A DNA stretch of 64,000 bases, from positions 35,001 through 99,000 of the forward strand of contig JAWDGP010005301.1 of the NCBI GenBank assembly GCA_033675545.1. The letters are read 5' to 3'. The DNA comes from Elysia crispata (taxonomy: Eukaryota > Mollusca > Gastropoda > Plakobranchidae). Shown in pieces: positions 36,712 to 51,700 of this stretch; within the stretch, counting starts at the first letter, position 1, and every line of letters starts with the position of its first letter. A program made the position numbers and the translations under genes. The notes beneath the pieces were generated by a model, which saw only the letters and a program-made list of their open reading frames with translations, did no database searches and was not told the origin of the DNA.

Positions 36712-39700
36712 TTAATGTGGCAATTTCGCATTCTCCTTCTGGGTGTCTTTTATCAGCTGCTGCTTGTAAGAGAAGATATCTCCCTCCCATTTGGTGATAG
36801 TCTCTTTCTCACATACCCAAATTTCTTCTGTCACCTTGAAAGAAAAAAAAAGGAACACAATTTTTAGGAGAAAAAGAAAACACCATTGAAGACACTGAAG
36901 CCAATAATATGAAAAAAAAAATGATTTTAAAAAATCGAAGCCAAGATCTAGATTTCAACAGACTAAAAGATTACAGATTTTCTAACTTTTAACAGATTAC
37001 TATTGAGAAACATACACTAGGTCAAGTCACATGTAAAATTATAGTGGGTATGGTTTATTGTATGTATGCAGTCAACACTGCTTGGCCACAGTGTTTGTGG
37101 ATAAAGATGTGCCGAATATTGACATCTCAAGTTAAATTCAACTTATATGTAATTTATGAAAATCAACGACTAGCATGAGTTCCGGCATATGAAAATATCC
37201 TTTTATAGATGTAAGATTTTGAAGGTTAATCGTTCATTGACATCAATATTTTTAACAAGGATTGGATGATTAGAGCTTGTTTCATCATCGGTTGAGTCTA
37301 AAATATGGGTTTGATCTGCTTGAGAAAAATAACCATAAGACCCGCATTGCTACCATGTCCTATTCCAGCATCATTTATCCAAGATTAAACCTTACTACAT
37401 TTTTAATTGCACCAGTAAAAAATTAATTGAACAGGTCCTATTTTGTGATATGTAGGCAAGATGTTATATATCATAGCTAAATTTCTATAACCATTAGAAA
37501 GACATTCATACAACTACAACATTTTTCAGTTGGTGGTAGTAATAAAATGGCTACGAATAAAACTAAAAACATATAAAGATTTTATATATATATATATGTT
37601 GCTAAGTTGATTGTTCAACTATAATAAAAGACTTCAAGCCTATACAGGTAAACCATCATATTAATAATAATATGTTTGGAGAAGCCACTTTTTGCAGCAT
37701 GCTTCCAACACCTATCGTTTTTTCGCATGGTGCACAAAAAGCTACATGACTCATGTGATCTGACTAAGCTGCCGATGAAACTTAAGCTCTTGATCAGTAT
37801 AAATGATAGTCTGCAATTCAAAAGAGAAACAGGTAGTGCATGTTTGGGCTGAAAAAAATATTGCAAGATTTCAATTATCAAAAGAACTCTTATCTGATTA
37901 GGATTAGCTGTTCTGACAGGATGTTTTTAAATCATTCTTGTTTCATATTCTTGATGACTTTCAGTGCCATGAAGACAACCTGCCTTCTGTGATGCACATA
38001 TTTGGACGACTGGGCTGTGCGCAGGTTGCTCCAGCCTTCATCAAATAACGTGTTCACTGGCAAGCCTATTTGAAACATCATTCTCTTTCTAACACCTCAT
38101 CTCAGTTACTCGGCAGACTATCTTTTCTAAGAATATCAATTAATGATAAGGTGACGAGATGGTGTTGATTGTAATACAAAGTAATTGGCCACTTTTTGTA
38201 ATATTAGAATCTAGTTACGGGTCAATCAGTCTCTTACTACTATGAAGCCGAGTAGGAAAGGGAGGAGTTTACTGAGATGTAAACAAAAGCATGAGTTGAG
38301 GGTGTGATGGGATGTGTGTGTGTGTGTGAGGTATAATCTCTGTCTTGATGTCAGTGATTTTTTTGATGGGCTGTCCAATGGTAGGAAAGCATAGTCTGTC
38401 ATTCATATTGTTGAAAAAAGTTTTTTACTTGATGTTGCCTTAATTGTCTGAGACAATGAATAGGTCAAGTATGGGACAACTAAACAAGTCTCATTAGTTT
38501 GATTTACAGTTCAGCACTTGATGAATTTTTATGTGTTTGAGGAAGCTGTGTTTGAACAATTCTAATTTTAGCACTTGGCCCAGCTTTCGTAAATATTTTT
38601 AAGAACAATAACGAAGTATAGAGGCTTTGTGTTTTCCTGACAACTTCCCTCCAATTCCAAGCACAACAGGATACTTGATTTACCGTATTTTCCCTACTTT
38701 TAGTACAGTGGAATCCGCTTAAAGTCAACACCTCGGGACCAAAAAAAAAAAAAGGTTTGACATTAAGCAAGTTTGACTTTATCCATTTCCAGGGAACAAG
38801 TCCAAAATTTCACATTAAAAAAAACACCAGGTTGTCTACTTTTCGTTACTTATGATAGTGGATTTGGCAGTAAAAAACTTAAAGTACTGCTGAACATACG
38901 TTGCTCTACCATTGACTCAACTTGGATAATACTTTAAATAGTCATATTATGCTAATGTGTACTATTTTTATACAAATTACATGTATTTAGGCAAAGAGAA
39001 AACCACACTAGGTTTATTTAAACAACTTATACAACACACAAAAACACAAAATATGCGCTCATACCTACAATTCTCGCTGGTTTTTTTTTTTCAGCTTTAT
39101 CCTCTTCTAATATGGTATTGGGACCATGACTTCTTTCATTTTGTTTTCATCAAAAAGAAAAAAAATAATGGCCTGATAGAAAGATTGTTGGAGGCTCTAA
39201 AAGAATGCTTTTAGTTAAGGCGAATGGCAGTGGGGAAAAAACAAAGCACTGATTCCCACAAAAGATGCGAGGCAACGATAAGTTAGGTGTAAATCTAGGC
39301 ACACACAGCCTCCATCGCACATACACCCTATTCACCTTTCTTTGTTACTGTCACTCACAACCGTGCAAGAACACACTAACTTAGCTAGGCCTTGCAAGCA
39401 TGCTATTAATACTGACTGTATTGGGTTTAAAAACAAACAGATATATCCCGCGGATGTATTCCTGCTTTTATGGGTTTCACCTTTTCCCACCCACCACAAG
39501 TATTGACTTTAAGCGAAAACGTCCCCCAAACCACTGACTTTATCAGAAAATCAGTTACTTAAACAAAGAAGGAAAAAAACAGGTCTGCAGCATGAGGCTG
39601 ACTTCAAGCGAGAGTTGACTTTCAGCAAGTTGATTTCAAGCAGATTCCACTGTATTTCAAATAGCGGATTGAAGACAGATAACTCCGAGCAACCTGATTA

Positions 39701-42700
39701 ATTGTTATTCCCAATGCGTTTTATGTGAAAACTATCTCCAAACCTCAGCGCTTATCCAATCTCGAACTCTTCGTGCTAGATCTATATCTAGACTCTAGGT
39801 CTCTATTCAATCACGGTCACAAATTTCTTTCTAGCTAGGCGTAAATTCATTCTAAACTTGACGTTCAAATACAATGAGCCTTGCTTGTTCATTAATAACC
39901 TTTAGTCTAACCCAGACAAGAGTGTACTATCAAAGCAAAACTAGACTTAATGCTACCAGAGGACCTGACAAGTTCACAACTGTCAGTCCAACATTCTACC
40001 TTTTGAGCTATCTGGCATTTTAACCGTCAATAAAGAGATCTTACCAATGTACTGATTGATAAAGCAAGGAGTGGGCCAAGACAGATTTACTTGTCATCAT
40101 TACCCATGCCTTGTAGATGTGTAACAAGCAAATCTTGGTTTTGATCGACCCCTTTGAAGTCTTAGCAACAGCTAGACCTAGCAGGCACGAACAGACAACA
40201 GTTCTATCGCTGGGTTCATAGGACTAGTCTTCTATAAGGTGGGTGTCTCTCCCTAGCGACTAGGGATAAAAAGCTAGGCTGCCTGTTGACAAATTGTTTC
40301 TACACAGTGAAAGGGAGAGGTACAGTGTGCTTGTTTGAAAAATAACAACAGCTGTTAATATGTTTGATCAAAATTTAAAATCTGTAAATGTGATGAAAGA
40401 GTTTTATTTTAAGTCACAGTTAGTCAAATTTCTTAAGAGGCGAACATATTCTTTTTCTAACTGATGACTGATTGTTCGAAGAAAACGTGTTATAAACTTA
40501 TAACTTCAAACTAAGACGAAAACATAGAAGTAAGAAGGAAATAAAGAGAGAATCGGAAGGGGAAAATGGATGAGTTTAAAGAATTTGTGATTTTGAACGA
40601 TCTATGTTCGATCTAATAGTCTTCTACTGTTTTTCCTTCTTTCTACTTTACTGTATCACTGTATAATTTCTCTAGATAGTCTTTGTTTAGTTATAATGTA
40701 ACTGCCCTTATTTAGTTGTATCTGTGAAGTTTCTTTCAACAAAAGGATTATGCACTGACTTATGGAGGTTTGCAATGACAACAGAGTTTGTGAGTTACCT
40801 TGCATCACATCATGTGTACTTTGGGAGAACCCCTTTCGATATTGGCGGAAGTAGGCTTGTAAAAGTAAACGAGCAAGATTGAACTTCCAAAATCAATACT
40901 ACCCCAAAAGAAATTGAAGCAACAAGCTGAAAACCCTGTTCCCTGAACGGGACTCTGGTGTCAATTTGCTGTGCCTGGGGTGTGTGTATGTTTTAAATTG
41001 TCTTATAAATAATCTTGATATCTATCCTTTTACTTATACTATCCAGATATAAGCTTCAACCTATTCATCTTTAACTAGAATTTAGATGTCTCGATAATTC
41101 CTATTCTAAACACAAAATTAACATGCAGAACTTAAAGGAAATTCTATACTTTCCCAGTTTGTTTTTAGATCCTTTTAAACGCTCACTAGAAAGCTATGAA
41201 TTTTTGCATTAAATAAAAAGTGCATAAAAGTGTAATGCCTTGTGGAAATCCTTAGCCACACAGACATTTAAACCTACATGATACTCAATGTTTAAAAAAT
41301 CTGTAATCACATTTGTATTAAACAGAATTATTATTCCTAGCCTTAAAGTAAAATCTAGATTTATCTAGAGTAGATCTTAACCTGCTGACCTGAGCCTAGC
41401 TGCTGTAAATATCTAGGCCCTAGATTTAGAACTATGTCCAAGAATTTTTTAGATGCTTTAGTAGATCTCATACTAGAGCATGTAGATTTAGATCTATTTC
41501 AGATGGTTTTACGTCTGCCGCGGCCTACATTGTACTTTCAGTTTCATTCCTGCCATCTCTGCCCAGCTGTGCTTACCAGACGTAGTTCGCACATTCACCT
41601 TTTTCTTTTAAGAAAATAATAATCACATTTTTGCCTTTAATTTTCAAAAAAAAAATATTTTGTTGAAAAATAATATTGCCACTCCAATCTTAAGGGTAAT
41701 TTACAACTTTATACCAAATTAGACGCTCCTAGGTGGTCTAGAAATTCTCGGTTAGATGGTCCTCATTTTTTCGCCTAGCTCCATTATATAGATGAAAATA
41801 ATAATGATCATTACCAGAATGAAAAATATGGTTGGAAAACAAAAAGACACAAAGGACTGATAACTGTATTGTTTTACTATCCCATTATTTGCATATATAT
41901 ATATATATATATATTGCAATTACTGGCATTCACTGATCTTTCTTCATAAGTAAATATTTTTTTCAAAATTTCTGGAGAAAGCAGAGAATAATGCATACAC
42001 CCAGAATATCGGAAATTACACTTAAAGAGGCATCAATGGTTATAAAAAAATTATAGAAATTTTCCACATCTGGCTCCCCTATTTTTTTTTTTTAACTCAA
42101 ATTCAATAAAAGAAGAAAATTTTAATACCACATAAAAATTAAAAAGTAAACAAGTTGAGCACATAGCAAAACTTACTTGAGAGATCAGCCTGAAATCGTG
42201 GCTGACAAGAATCATGCCACCTTCAAAGTCATTGATAGCCTCAGCCAATGCATCAATGGTTTCTATATCCAAGTGATTGGTTGGTTCATCAAGTAATAAC
42301 AGATGAGGACACTGCCATGCCAGCCAAGCAAATGTGACACGGCATCTCTGGCCATCTGAAAGGTTTCTGATGGGACATGTCTGAAAACAAAAGTAAGATC
42401 AAATCATAGCTTACGCAAAAGTTAAGATGGAATGTCATAGACAACCAAGCTTAATTGAACAAGATGCAATCTCAAAAGTGCTAGAGAGGATAGATGGTGA
42501 CTCTATCATCGTTGCCCTTGTTGCGAAGAATTTGAAGATACCAACTGAGCTTAGGAGGAGAGTATACAACCCAACCCGAGATGTACCTTTTAGTCTTTGA
42601 TGAGAGGGCCTAGGCGGGTGTTTCTGTACAAATAGGTTTAGATTAATTTTTCAAAGTTATGGGTCTTCCTCACATTTAACTTATTGGCTTTGAGCAGGTT

Positions 42701-45700
42701 TTACAGATAGGACACAAGTTGATAATTTGCTAAATATCACAGGTTATATTTTACTCTACTCCTTATATACAGGAGCATTAACTTTTCTATTGTTCAATTC
42801 TTTTTGTTGAAAATCAGGCCTAAAAGTTAAAACTTCATAAACTGACTGTGAAACTAACCTAGCATAATTTAGATAATAGATTTCATCTAGATTGTAAGAC
42901 CTAGAGCTATATCTTCATTAAAATTTTGGTTCCTAGATCTAGATATTAAAAACTGTAGATCAGTATTTTATTTTTTTTTCGATCTCAAGGTGTAATTTTT
43001 TTATGCAGATCCAGACCTGCAATTCTCCATGAAAGGAAAATCTGAGTGGATCTGTCAAAAAATCTAAATGACTGGCTTTATTTTGTTTTTCACATGCATG
43101 TGACATGCTTACAATACATACAATAATATTGTTTCTCTGATTTTTTTTTTATGAACTTTATTCACTAGTTTCACTTTGTCTGACTTACGATAAAATACAA
43201 GATTTTTTAGCTTGTGGTTCTGCCATGGTGTAAAATTCTAATCCAAGAATCTCAAGATCAGCATCATGGCCACATTATGCTCACAAACTTAGAGCTCAAG
43301 GGAAACGGCTGTATGGAAAAAATCTGTTGCAGAATGTTTTTAATTAACTGTTATCTCAGGGTATTAAAAACTCAGCTGAAAATCTAATGTGACTCGCAAA
43401 ATTTAAAAAAAAAATTACCTGTTGAGCACCTGTCAAGCCAAATCGCCCAACAATCTTGCGCATTTCTTCCCTGTCTTTTATTTCTGGGTAACATTTCATC
43501 ATGTACTCCAAGGCAGAAAGATCTAGATCAAGTTGGTCTGCAAGATGCTGTTAATAAAGAAAGACATCCACTCTGTTAAGAAAAAATACCTAATTGCAAA
43601 TCTTTGCTAAAGCTTAAGGTGTGTGAAGAGAAATTATAATTAATAATTATAAACTAACAAGAAATTAAAATAAAGAATCTATGGCTGCTATATTCATAAA
43701 ACTTATGGTAATATTATCTTTAAGATTTTACAACAGCATAATGTGCCACAAGGCAAGACAAGGGACATGTGCATGAACCTTAATAAAATGGCAGTTACAA
43801 ATAAAGCATCCTTGAGCTCAATTAGGAATATAACAAATCTATACTTTACAAGTCCAATGAAAATTGAAATACACAACAAAGAAATGAGTTCCACTGATTA
43901 AATAATAATCATATTCTAATCTGACTTATATTTTGCTAAACCATAAAAATAATAGAAATGTTTGGAATGGAAATAATGATTTGGAAAAATTAAGGCTGTT
44001 GTCTTGAAAGTAATTCCTTTTGAAATTTCATTCTTAAATGTCATCCAATTTTGATTGAAATAATGTCAAAGAGGACAAAATTACTTTTAGGTCATACAAA
44101 AAGTAAAATGTGTTCCAAAAGCGACCAGTCATCAAATTTTATATCATTTTATTATTTCAGAGGAAATTGGTGAAATTAGAAATTAGAAATTCATGGAAAC
44201 TCAGCTGCCTCTCCATGAAGATGTTGAATTTTTACACTGATACATTCCATTTTTTTGAACAGGAAGTACATGGAAAATAAAAAAATTGAAGAGTTAAAAC
44301 TACCTTTTAAAAAAAGAATCAATTTACTTACACGCGAGAGTGATGTAAATGTGCATTGGAAAAAAACAGTGTTTAAGTCTCTTGGTCTTTAATAGTTTTT
44401 ATTTTGGTGTTGAAGCATTTAATATTTACTCTGCTTATTTCCTTTCAGAGCTTCCAAGACACTTTCAAACCATTGTGCCTTTAGCATCCCATCTCCTCCT
44501 TCCCCTTCACATAGTTGAGCAATCTCCTCCTCACTAAATTTTTAATTGCCACTTCCTCTTCTTCTTGATAATCCTGCACTAAACCTATCCTTCTCCTCAG
44601 TCACATGTTAAATTACTTTTAAAAAGCAACTTCCAATTCTCTTTTTCCAACAAGGTTGAAAACATCTCTAAGGTTTATTATCTACAATGATTATCCTTAC
44701 ACTTATTTTGGTTTGAAATTTAGAAAAAAAATTAATGTTGGACGACAAAATTTGAAAAATAGCTGACAATTCTCTTGGAAAGCATTTTACATTGCACTTA
44801 AGAGTAAAAAAAAAAATTACAGACCTGATGGTATCTCCCAATTCTCAGGTGTGAATGTCTCCTTATCAATCCATCACTTGGTATCAGCTTTCATCAACAA
44901 GATAGAAAAAAAATATTTTAAAACTCTTTATTTTCAGATATAAGAAAGAGGAGTAGAGGATGGATTCAAAATTTCTATGATCCAAACAAATGGTGCAAAA
45001 GCTGAGCAGCGTGTTAGTGATTATAAATTTTTTTGTCTCACATATGGTAGGCGGATCTGGGATCAGACATGTTTATAGAAAATTGATGCTCTCTTCCTCT
45101 TGGTTGATTCCTTATTGCTCAAAGGTCACAAGGACAATTTAGGCTAGAGCATGGATGTATACCTCTGGATCTATATTTGGATATAGTCATTTGACCTTAT
45201 TAGGATGGGGCAAAAATTTTAATTTTTTTCTTTTAAACAATATTATATGCTCAGAGGCAGGAAACAAAACATTTTGGTTAGGCACTGAGAATCCTATTCA
45301 TAAGTTTAGTCGCACTAGAAAAAAAAAAACTTGCTTTAAACCGCTGTTTATTTTCAAATATCCAAATCTTATGATCATATCAAGCTCATGTTACCTCATC
45401 AATATTATGGATTAATTTGTTTTACAAAAACTTTCAAAATATTTAGGCCCCTGAGGAAAAATATATGCCTCGATAAACCCAAAAGAGTAAAATATTATTT
45501 GCTTTATCCCATGTATAAATTTTAAATTGGGCTTCACATATTAAGTTATAGAAAACCAATGTGGATTTCATTATAAGAACTATTAAGGAGGCAGTTTGAA
45601 TATGAAACGACCTGTTCATTACACCAAGGGTGAAGGGACTACAGTACAGAGATGAGAAAAAAAATCTGTGGGTTGATGAAAATTACATACATCCATATGC

Positions 45701-48700
45701 TGAATGATAAGAAAGACTGCATAATGGTAGCGTCTTCATTCCTTTTATCTGATTATTGTGAGCTAAGTGACCACAAACTTAAACATAAGGCAAGGCCACT
45801 TCTCTTAAGTTATTAGATTCAATGTTGGCATATATGTGCTAGATACAAATCCTTATGTGACAATAATCAACAAGATCAATGGCATTTAAGTCTCAAATAA
45901 AAAAAAACTCACAGAAGCATGCAGCATTGTGACTGGCTTTGCAGCTCAGTAATTATCATGATATCTCATCTAATGAAAGTTCAAATGTAATACATTTCGG
46001 AAAAAAGTTTGAGCAAGACAATAATGAACCATAAAGAATGTCAACTGTCTAACATGAAGGAAAAAAAGTAGACAGTATATCTGTGAGTTAAACATGTATA
46101 CAGATGCAAAACAACAAGCTTTAATCTCACACTTGAAGTAGCCGTTTTTTTTTTTTTTCAAGATTATCATTTACTTTTCCTCAACTGGATTTTCAATAAC
46201 GAAAAAATTCCAATGGTTTTACATGCATGAAACATCTGATTTTAAACTTTTAAAGTTGAATTCATATTGTCACCTCTCCAGTGATGAGTTTCAGTAGTGT
46301 GGATTTGCCTGCACCATTTGGCCCAACCAAGGCCACACGAGTATCAAGATCAACTCCAAAATCTAAGTTCTTGTAGATCCATTTCTACAAAAAAGGTAAA
46401 AAATATGGATAAAGAATTAAAATCAAGAGCGTGATTACTCTCTACAAGTTTATCAAAAACTTAAATGCTCCTGGAATTCCATCTAAATTCTCAAGAATAA
46501 AAATACAATTGTAAGTCTAAATAAATGATTTCTGATTTATGATAAATATTTTTTGCCACAAAATTTTTACTTAGCTGATGAAATAACAGGGTCAACAGAA
46601 AATTTTAAGATTTTATTTGCTGCGATTTCTAAGGTTCTTCAGAGGTCTGAGAAATGCATGCAAGCGATTAAGCCTAAATTGTTTCATAAACTCCTATCGT
46701 TCAAACATACTTTCTAATTTAACTCTAAATCAGTCTCAGTTTACTCACCTTGTCCTCAGCATATCGAAAACTGACATGCTGTACCATTATGACAGGTGGG
46801 GGAATTTTACCACAGCTTGGAAAGTATAGTGACACAGTCTGTGGACAAAAAAAAACCCAACAACCCATAAACATCACCATTTTTGAAAGCTTATTTATCT
46901 TTTAAATTTTTAAGAAATTAAAATTTCCTGAAACTGATGAGTAATTAAAATATTCCTCTCTTCTTTTCAACCCAAAAAGGTACCTTCAGATTTGAAACCC
47001 TTTCAACTCAATTTAAGAAATATGATCCTTGAGTAAAACTGACTCCATGGAATACTTGACGAATGATGGTACCAACTATAAAGGGTTAGCGCGATCCAAA
47101 ACAATTGTGAGTCTCAGGTCCCCTAAACCTGATGACATTTTGACAAGACCCATAAACAAATCCCTTTCCCTTTATATGTCATATCTGACGACACCGTTTT
47201 GTCACTTAGTGGTTACCTTTTCAATTAAAATATTTTGCGTCCCTTGTTCAAGGAGAGTGATACAGATATAAGCAAGCCATTATTATTTTTTGATGTCTTG
47301 CCATGGCTGTCTACACAGAGCTTTTTGTTTGCTGGCTGGAATATAAGTTGTCTGTATATAGTCATATAAAGTTCCCAATCCTCTAATTTGAATCAATTGA
47401 CTTTAATGATAGAAGAATTTCCATTAAAGATAAATAAAGGCACCTTATTATTTTTTAAGATTGTTATTTTAAAGGCATGCACATAGATTCTTGTAATAAC
47501 CTAATTACCTTGTCTGATGACACTTTTTGTGTCAGGCCAGAATCAACCATTTTCTTCAATGTTTTCTCTTTACTCTGTGCTTGACGCGCTAGTTTAGCAC
47601 TGCCATGACCAAAGCGAGCTATGTAGTTCTAGAAAGGTAAAAAATATTAACTGCTCGTGACATCAGAACATGTAGAAAAATCTTGCTAACAGCAAATTGC
47701 TGTGTAAACATGACATACCTTGAGTAAATTGTAGACAAAACAAGAACATGATGCTGATTAAAATATTCGGATTCCTGAAGCAACAGAACAATCTAGATTT
47801 TTTTAACATCAAATCTGGCTGATTAGTATGGTATCATTCTTTATTCAAATTGTGAACCAAAAAATAAAAAAAAATCAAGCTAATCTTTTAAAGTGAAAAG
47901 TAAGGCGGCAGGATTGATGAACTTCTATAATAAAAAAAAAATACAGCCTGCACACCATAATTTGATCGCAATCCTTTTAAATCACTAAACAAACCACAAT
48001 GAAGATGAACAAACCAAATGAATGCAATATGACAAAACCTTTAATTAACACAGTTGTTAAAAGTGATCAAAACGCGGCAACTTGGTTTGTTTCCAGGCCC
48101 TGCCTCAGACGCCCGCAGTTAGTGGGCTGATCGGTGATCAATCACCTGTCAGGCAGGCTACAATTGTGTGTGCCCATGCGTGACGGTGCATTACCGTTTA
48201 ATCTAGGTTGAATAAGATGGGCTTTTCTCATACTTGACTAAGTAACTATAAGATGGTTTTACAGCTTTTCTCAAATAAAGTCACAAAAAACTATATCGAA
48301 GATCTCAGATGTTAATTGATAATAAATAAGGGACATAAACCAATTATTATTGAAATCATTCTTTATCTCATACAATAAGAAGCTGAGTTGTTAAAAAAGT
48401 ATTTGCATATTTTAATCAAAAAACCCAACACATGGACATATAAGAAAACCATATGGGTTAGAAGCTCTGTTTAAGATTCAAAGTACAGACCTTGCATGAT
48501 GCAAGTTCATATTTGCATTTTTTTTTGTTACAACTGAATCCATTTTATCTTAAATTGAAAGAAAAAAAATTCCAAGAACTTACCCTATAAGCAGAACAAC
48601 TGTCTTTTTCCCATTTTTAGAGAGCCCCTTATCATTTCTGCATCACTAAAGCCATTATGCTTATGAAAATGATATATAATGCTGTAAATAGTTTACCTTC

Positions 48701-51700
48701 ATGTGTGCTATCTGATCCTGTTCCCACTTGTACCGCTTCATTTGATTCTCCTCCAGCTCAAAGCGAGTTTGAATATATGAGTCAAAATTTCCCTGCAAAA
48801 CAAAATTTTAACTGAGATGACAGAATCTCAATATTGTTTTTATGTGTAATTTAAAAAATTAACTTAGCCTTAAGCATATTTTAAATGATAACTTTATTTT
48901 ATTTGGCTAAGCACTAGACCAGGTTTAAAACTAGATCAATTTAATTAGGGTCTACACCGGCTGTGTGTCTTCTAGTAGTTCTCACATAAACTAGTAAAAA
49001 GATTAATACAGTACACCTCGGACTCAACGAACTAGTTTGGTCATTTTTAAAAGTTCGTTGAATGCAAAATTCGTTGGAGCCATGACAAGGCAATGAACTA
49101 GGAAGGTAATCAATCAAAGTGAAATTACCACATGATTATCTCCCTTGTTTTTTATCAACTAATCACGTGTCTATAATGCCACGCTTTACCCTTCCCACCA
49201 TTGTCCAAGTTACAGCCGCTTTGGCTCTTTGATCCTGTATCATGATCTTCCCGTGCATTTGCTGCGCTGCTCCGTGCCCCCTTCCCCCTCTCTTTTTATT
49301 ATCTTCTCCCTGCATGTCAATATTTTGCTCTTCCCTACCCCTAGTATTACTATGGCATAATGTAACCTACACTCTGGGTGCCCAATACCTATGCACTTCA
49401 AGCATTTCTTAACAGCCGACAGAGGACCTTTTGATTGAATTTCAACTGCATAGGTTCTAAGTAATAAAGCATGCTATAGTGGATTCGCCAATACGTAGGT
49501 TGTTGAACCCGAGGACGGATCTGAGATTAGTTCGTTTGATGCAAGGTGTTCTAAGAGAGTCAAAGCAGAAAAAAAAACGGGGATTTTACTCTGCTCGAGT
49601 TAGTTGGAATCGAGGTGTACTGTATTCAATTTTATAGACATTGTAAATACTGCTCAGTCACTGCCCTTCCTTTTGTCCTTTTGCCAAATAAAGAAAAAAT
49701 ATTAAAATTAAAATAGCAAAAACTGAAAAAGTTTTAAAAAGTGAATTGACAAAGATAACAGATCTGAGGTGCTGATAATTTGATTCACAAATGGGCATGG
49801 GGAGAGGAAAATGCTACAGTTTTTATCCTTGTATAAAATTAAAGATAAGTTATTATTTCTTTCTTTCTTCTTGCATCCTGATAATTCCAAGTCTGCATTG
49901 ATCCCAAAGACATGGAAATAACTAGAGAAAGATAAATTAAAAAAAAAAGGTGAGACAGCAGAGTCAGTTTTAACAAAAATGTCGCTTCAAGTTGTCTGAA
50001 CATCGAACTGAGCTCAACCCACATATATGAGGGAGCAACAGCACTATAACTCGGCCTTTTTTGTCATCATTCCCTTGTCTCACCCGAGAGGAAAATTTCA
50101 AAAAGCAAATGAAATATATGAAGAAATACTTTCCCTTCCCTTTTATTAAAATACAAGTTTAAGGAAAGATTTTCAACAGCAGTTGTCTAAGAAAAGAAAT
50201 TAAGACATATAACTTACACCATAGTATTTCATCTTCTTTTCATGGAAATGAATGATGTTTGTGCATACTCCATTCAAGAAATCTTGGGAATGGGAAATCA
50301 CAACAAGTATGCGTGGATATCTGCAAAGGAAGTACACACAAAGTTCAGGACAACATCAGCAATACAAGTCGTAATTTAAAACTAGCAGAGAAAAAACAAC
50401 ACAATCTGCGTACTCTACAGTAGTTGTATTTACTTTTGGTACAAAATAAGTTTGCGCTTTCTGGTAAATTATGCACCTGTCTTTGCAACAGGTAATCTGT
50501 TTAATCATGATCTTAACCATCATCATCATCAAGGGTCATGCTATGATTTTGAACCCATATTGCTTTCTGTTCTTTTTTCTAGCACTTTAGCACTTTGTCT
50601 ACATCTCAATCACCTTATCTCTTTGTCAACCAATGCTGCATTCCTGAAATACCATTCCAGTTGTCCTTAGATGAACCAGATACTTCATTCATTCAATCAA
50701 TCAGGTCCCATGCTCTTTAGTGAAGGCCATCATGACCTTTCATGCAAATATATATATATATATATATATATCTCGTCACTTTCAGTGCATCTGTCCCTAG
50801 TACTACTTTGAGCCACTTTGTAAGTCCATCTTTTCACACTGTTTAACAGTGCAGCATTTACTTCAATCATTCCAGTTGTCACAAGATGTTCTAGTTTCTC
50901 TCTTCTCATCACAAGGCCAAAAACATTTGTTTGGTGTTAACATGTTCTATTTGTGAGTGATCTTGTTGTGTCTGCTTCTTGTAACACTGTTTCATTTACC
51001 TTCTTCGCAGTCCATGAGATTCGTAGCATTCTCCATATGAACCACATTTATGTTGCCTATTATTTTTTTTATTTTTAACCATTTTGAAATTGTTCAGGCC
51101 TTGCATCCAAACATCAGAATGGGTTCAATACAACACACCAGGGTTCTTCTTCTTGTGTGAATTGATATGTGGTTATTTGTCAGTATCAATTTCATTATCT
51201 GAAAACACGTTTTTGCTTATGCTATCCTTAATGCAATTTCACTTGATATTTAAGTACCCAGGTATTTGAATGGATCTCTTTGCTTAAGTTTATTCCTGTT
51301 GATAAAGATGCTGATCTGTGGACATTCATTGTTTTAATTGATGACCATTACTTATGACTTTTTGCTACTCAATTCCAATTCTTTCTTTCTGCTTTCTTCT
51401 TCAACTATGTCTAATAATTGTTGCAAGTCTTCACTACAACAGTCAAAAAATTTGCTTTGTCATTTTCTATTTTGCATGGATAAGCTTGAACAAAGACTTC
51501 ACGAGAACTTTATTTTTATAAGCTTCAGGCTAAAGTATTAAAGTTTTTTTCGGCATCAGTTTTTTTATATCATCCATCAAAACAGTTAAGTTCTCGTGAA
51601 GTCTTTGTTCAAGCTTATCCATGCAAAATAGAAAATGACGAAAAAACTTTAATACTTTAGCCTGAAGCTTATAAAAATAAAGTCAAACTTGATTAGGATG

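Noticed and set aside
42051-42176. Continuation of the ABCF2 exon past LISQ
   Set aside because: It is intron read-through: a GTAAGT donor follows LISQ, and the true last exon at 36834-36712 supplies the conserved [13 protein letters not shown] tail.
47029-47271. Plus-strand open frame within an ABCF2 intron
   Set aside because: No domain or splice support; in the AT-rich intron a frame of this length is expected by chance.
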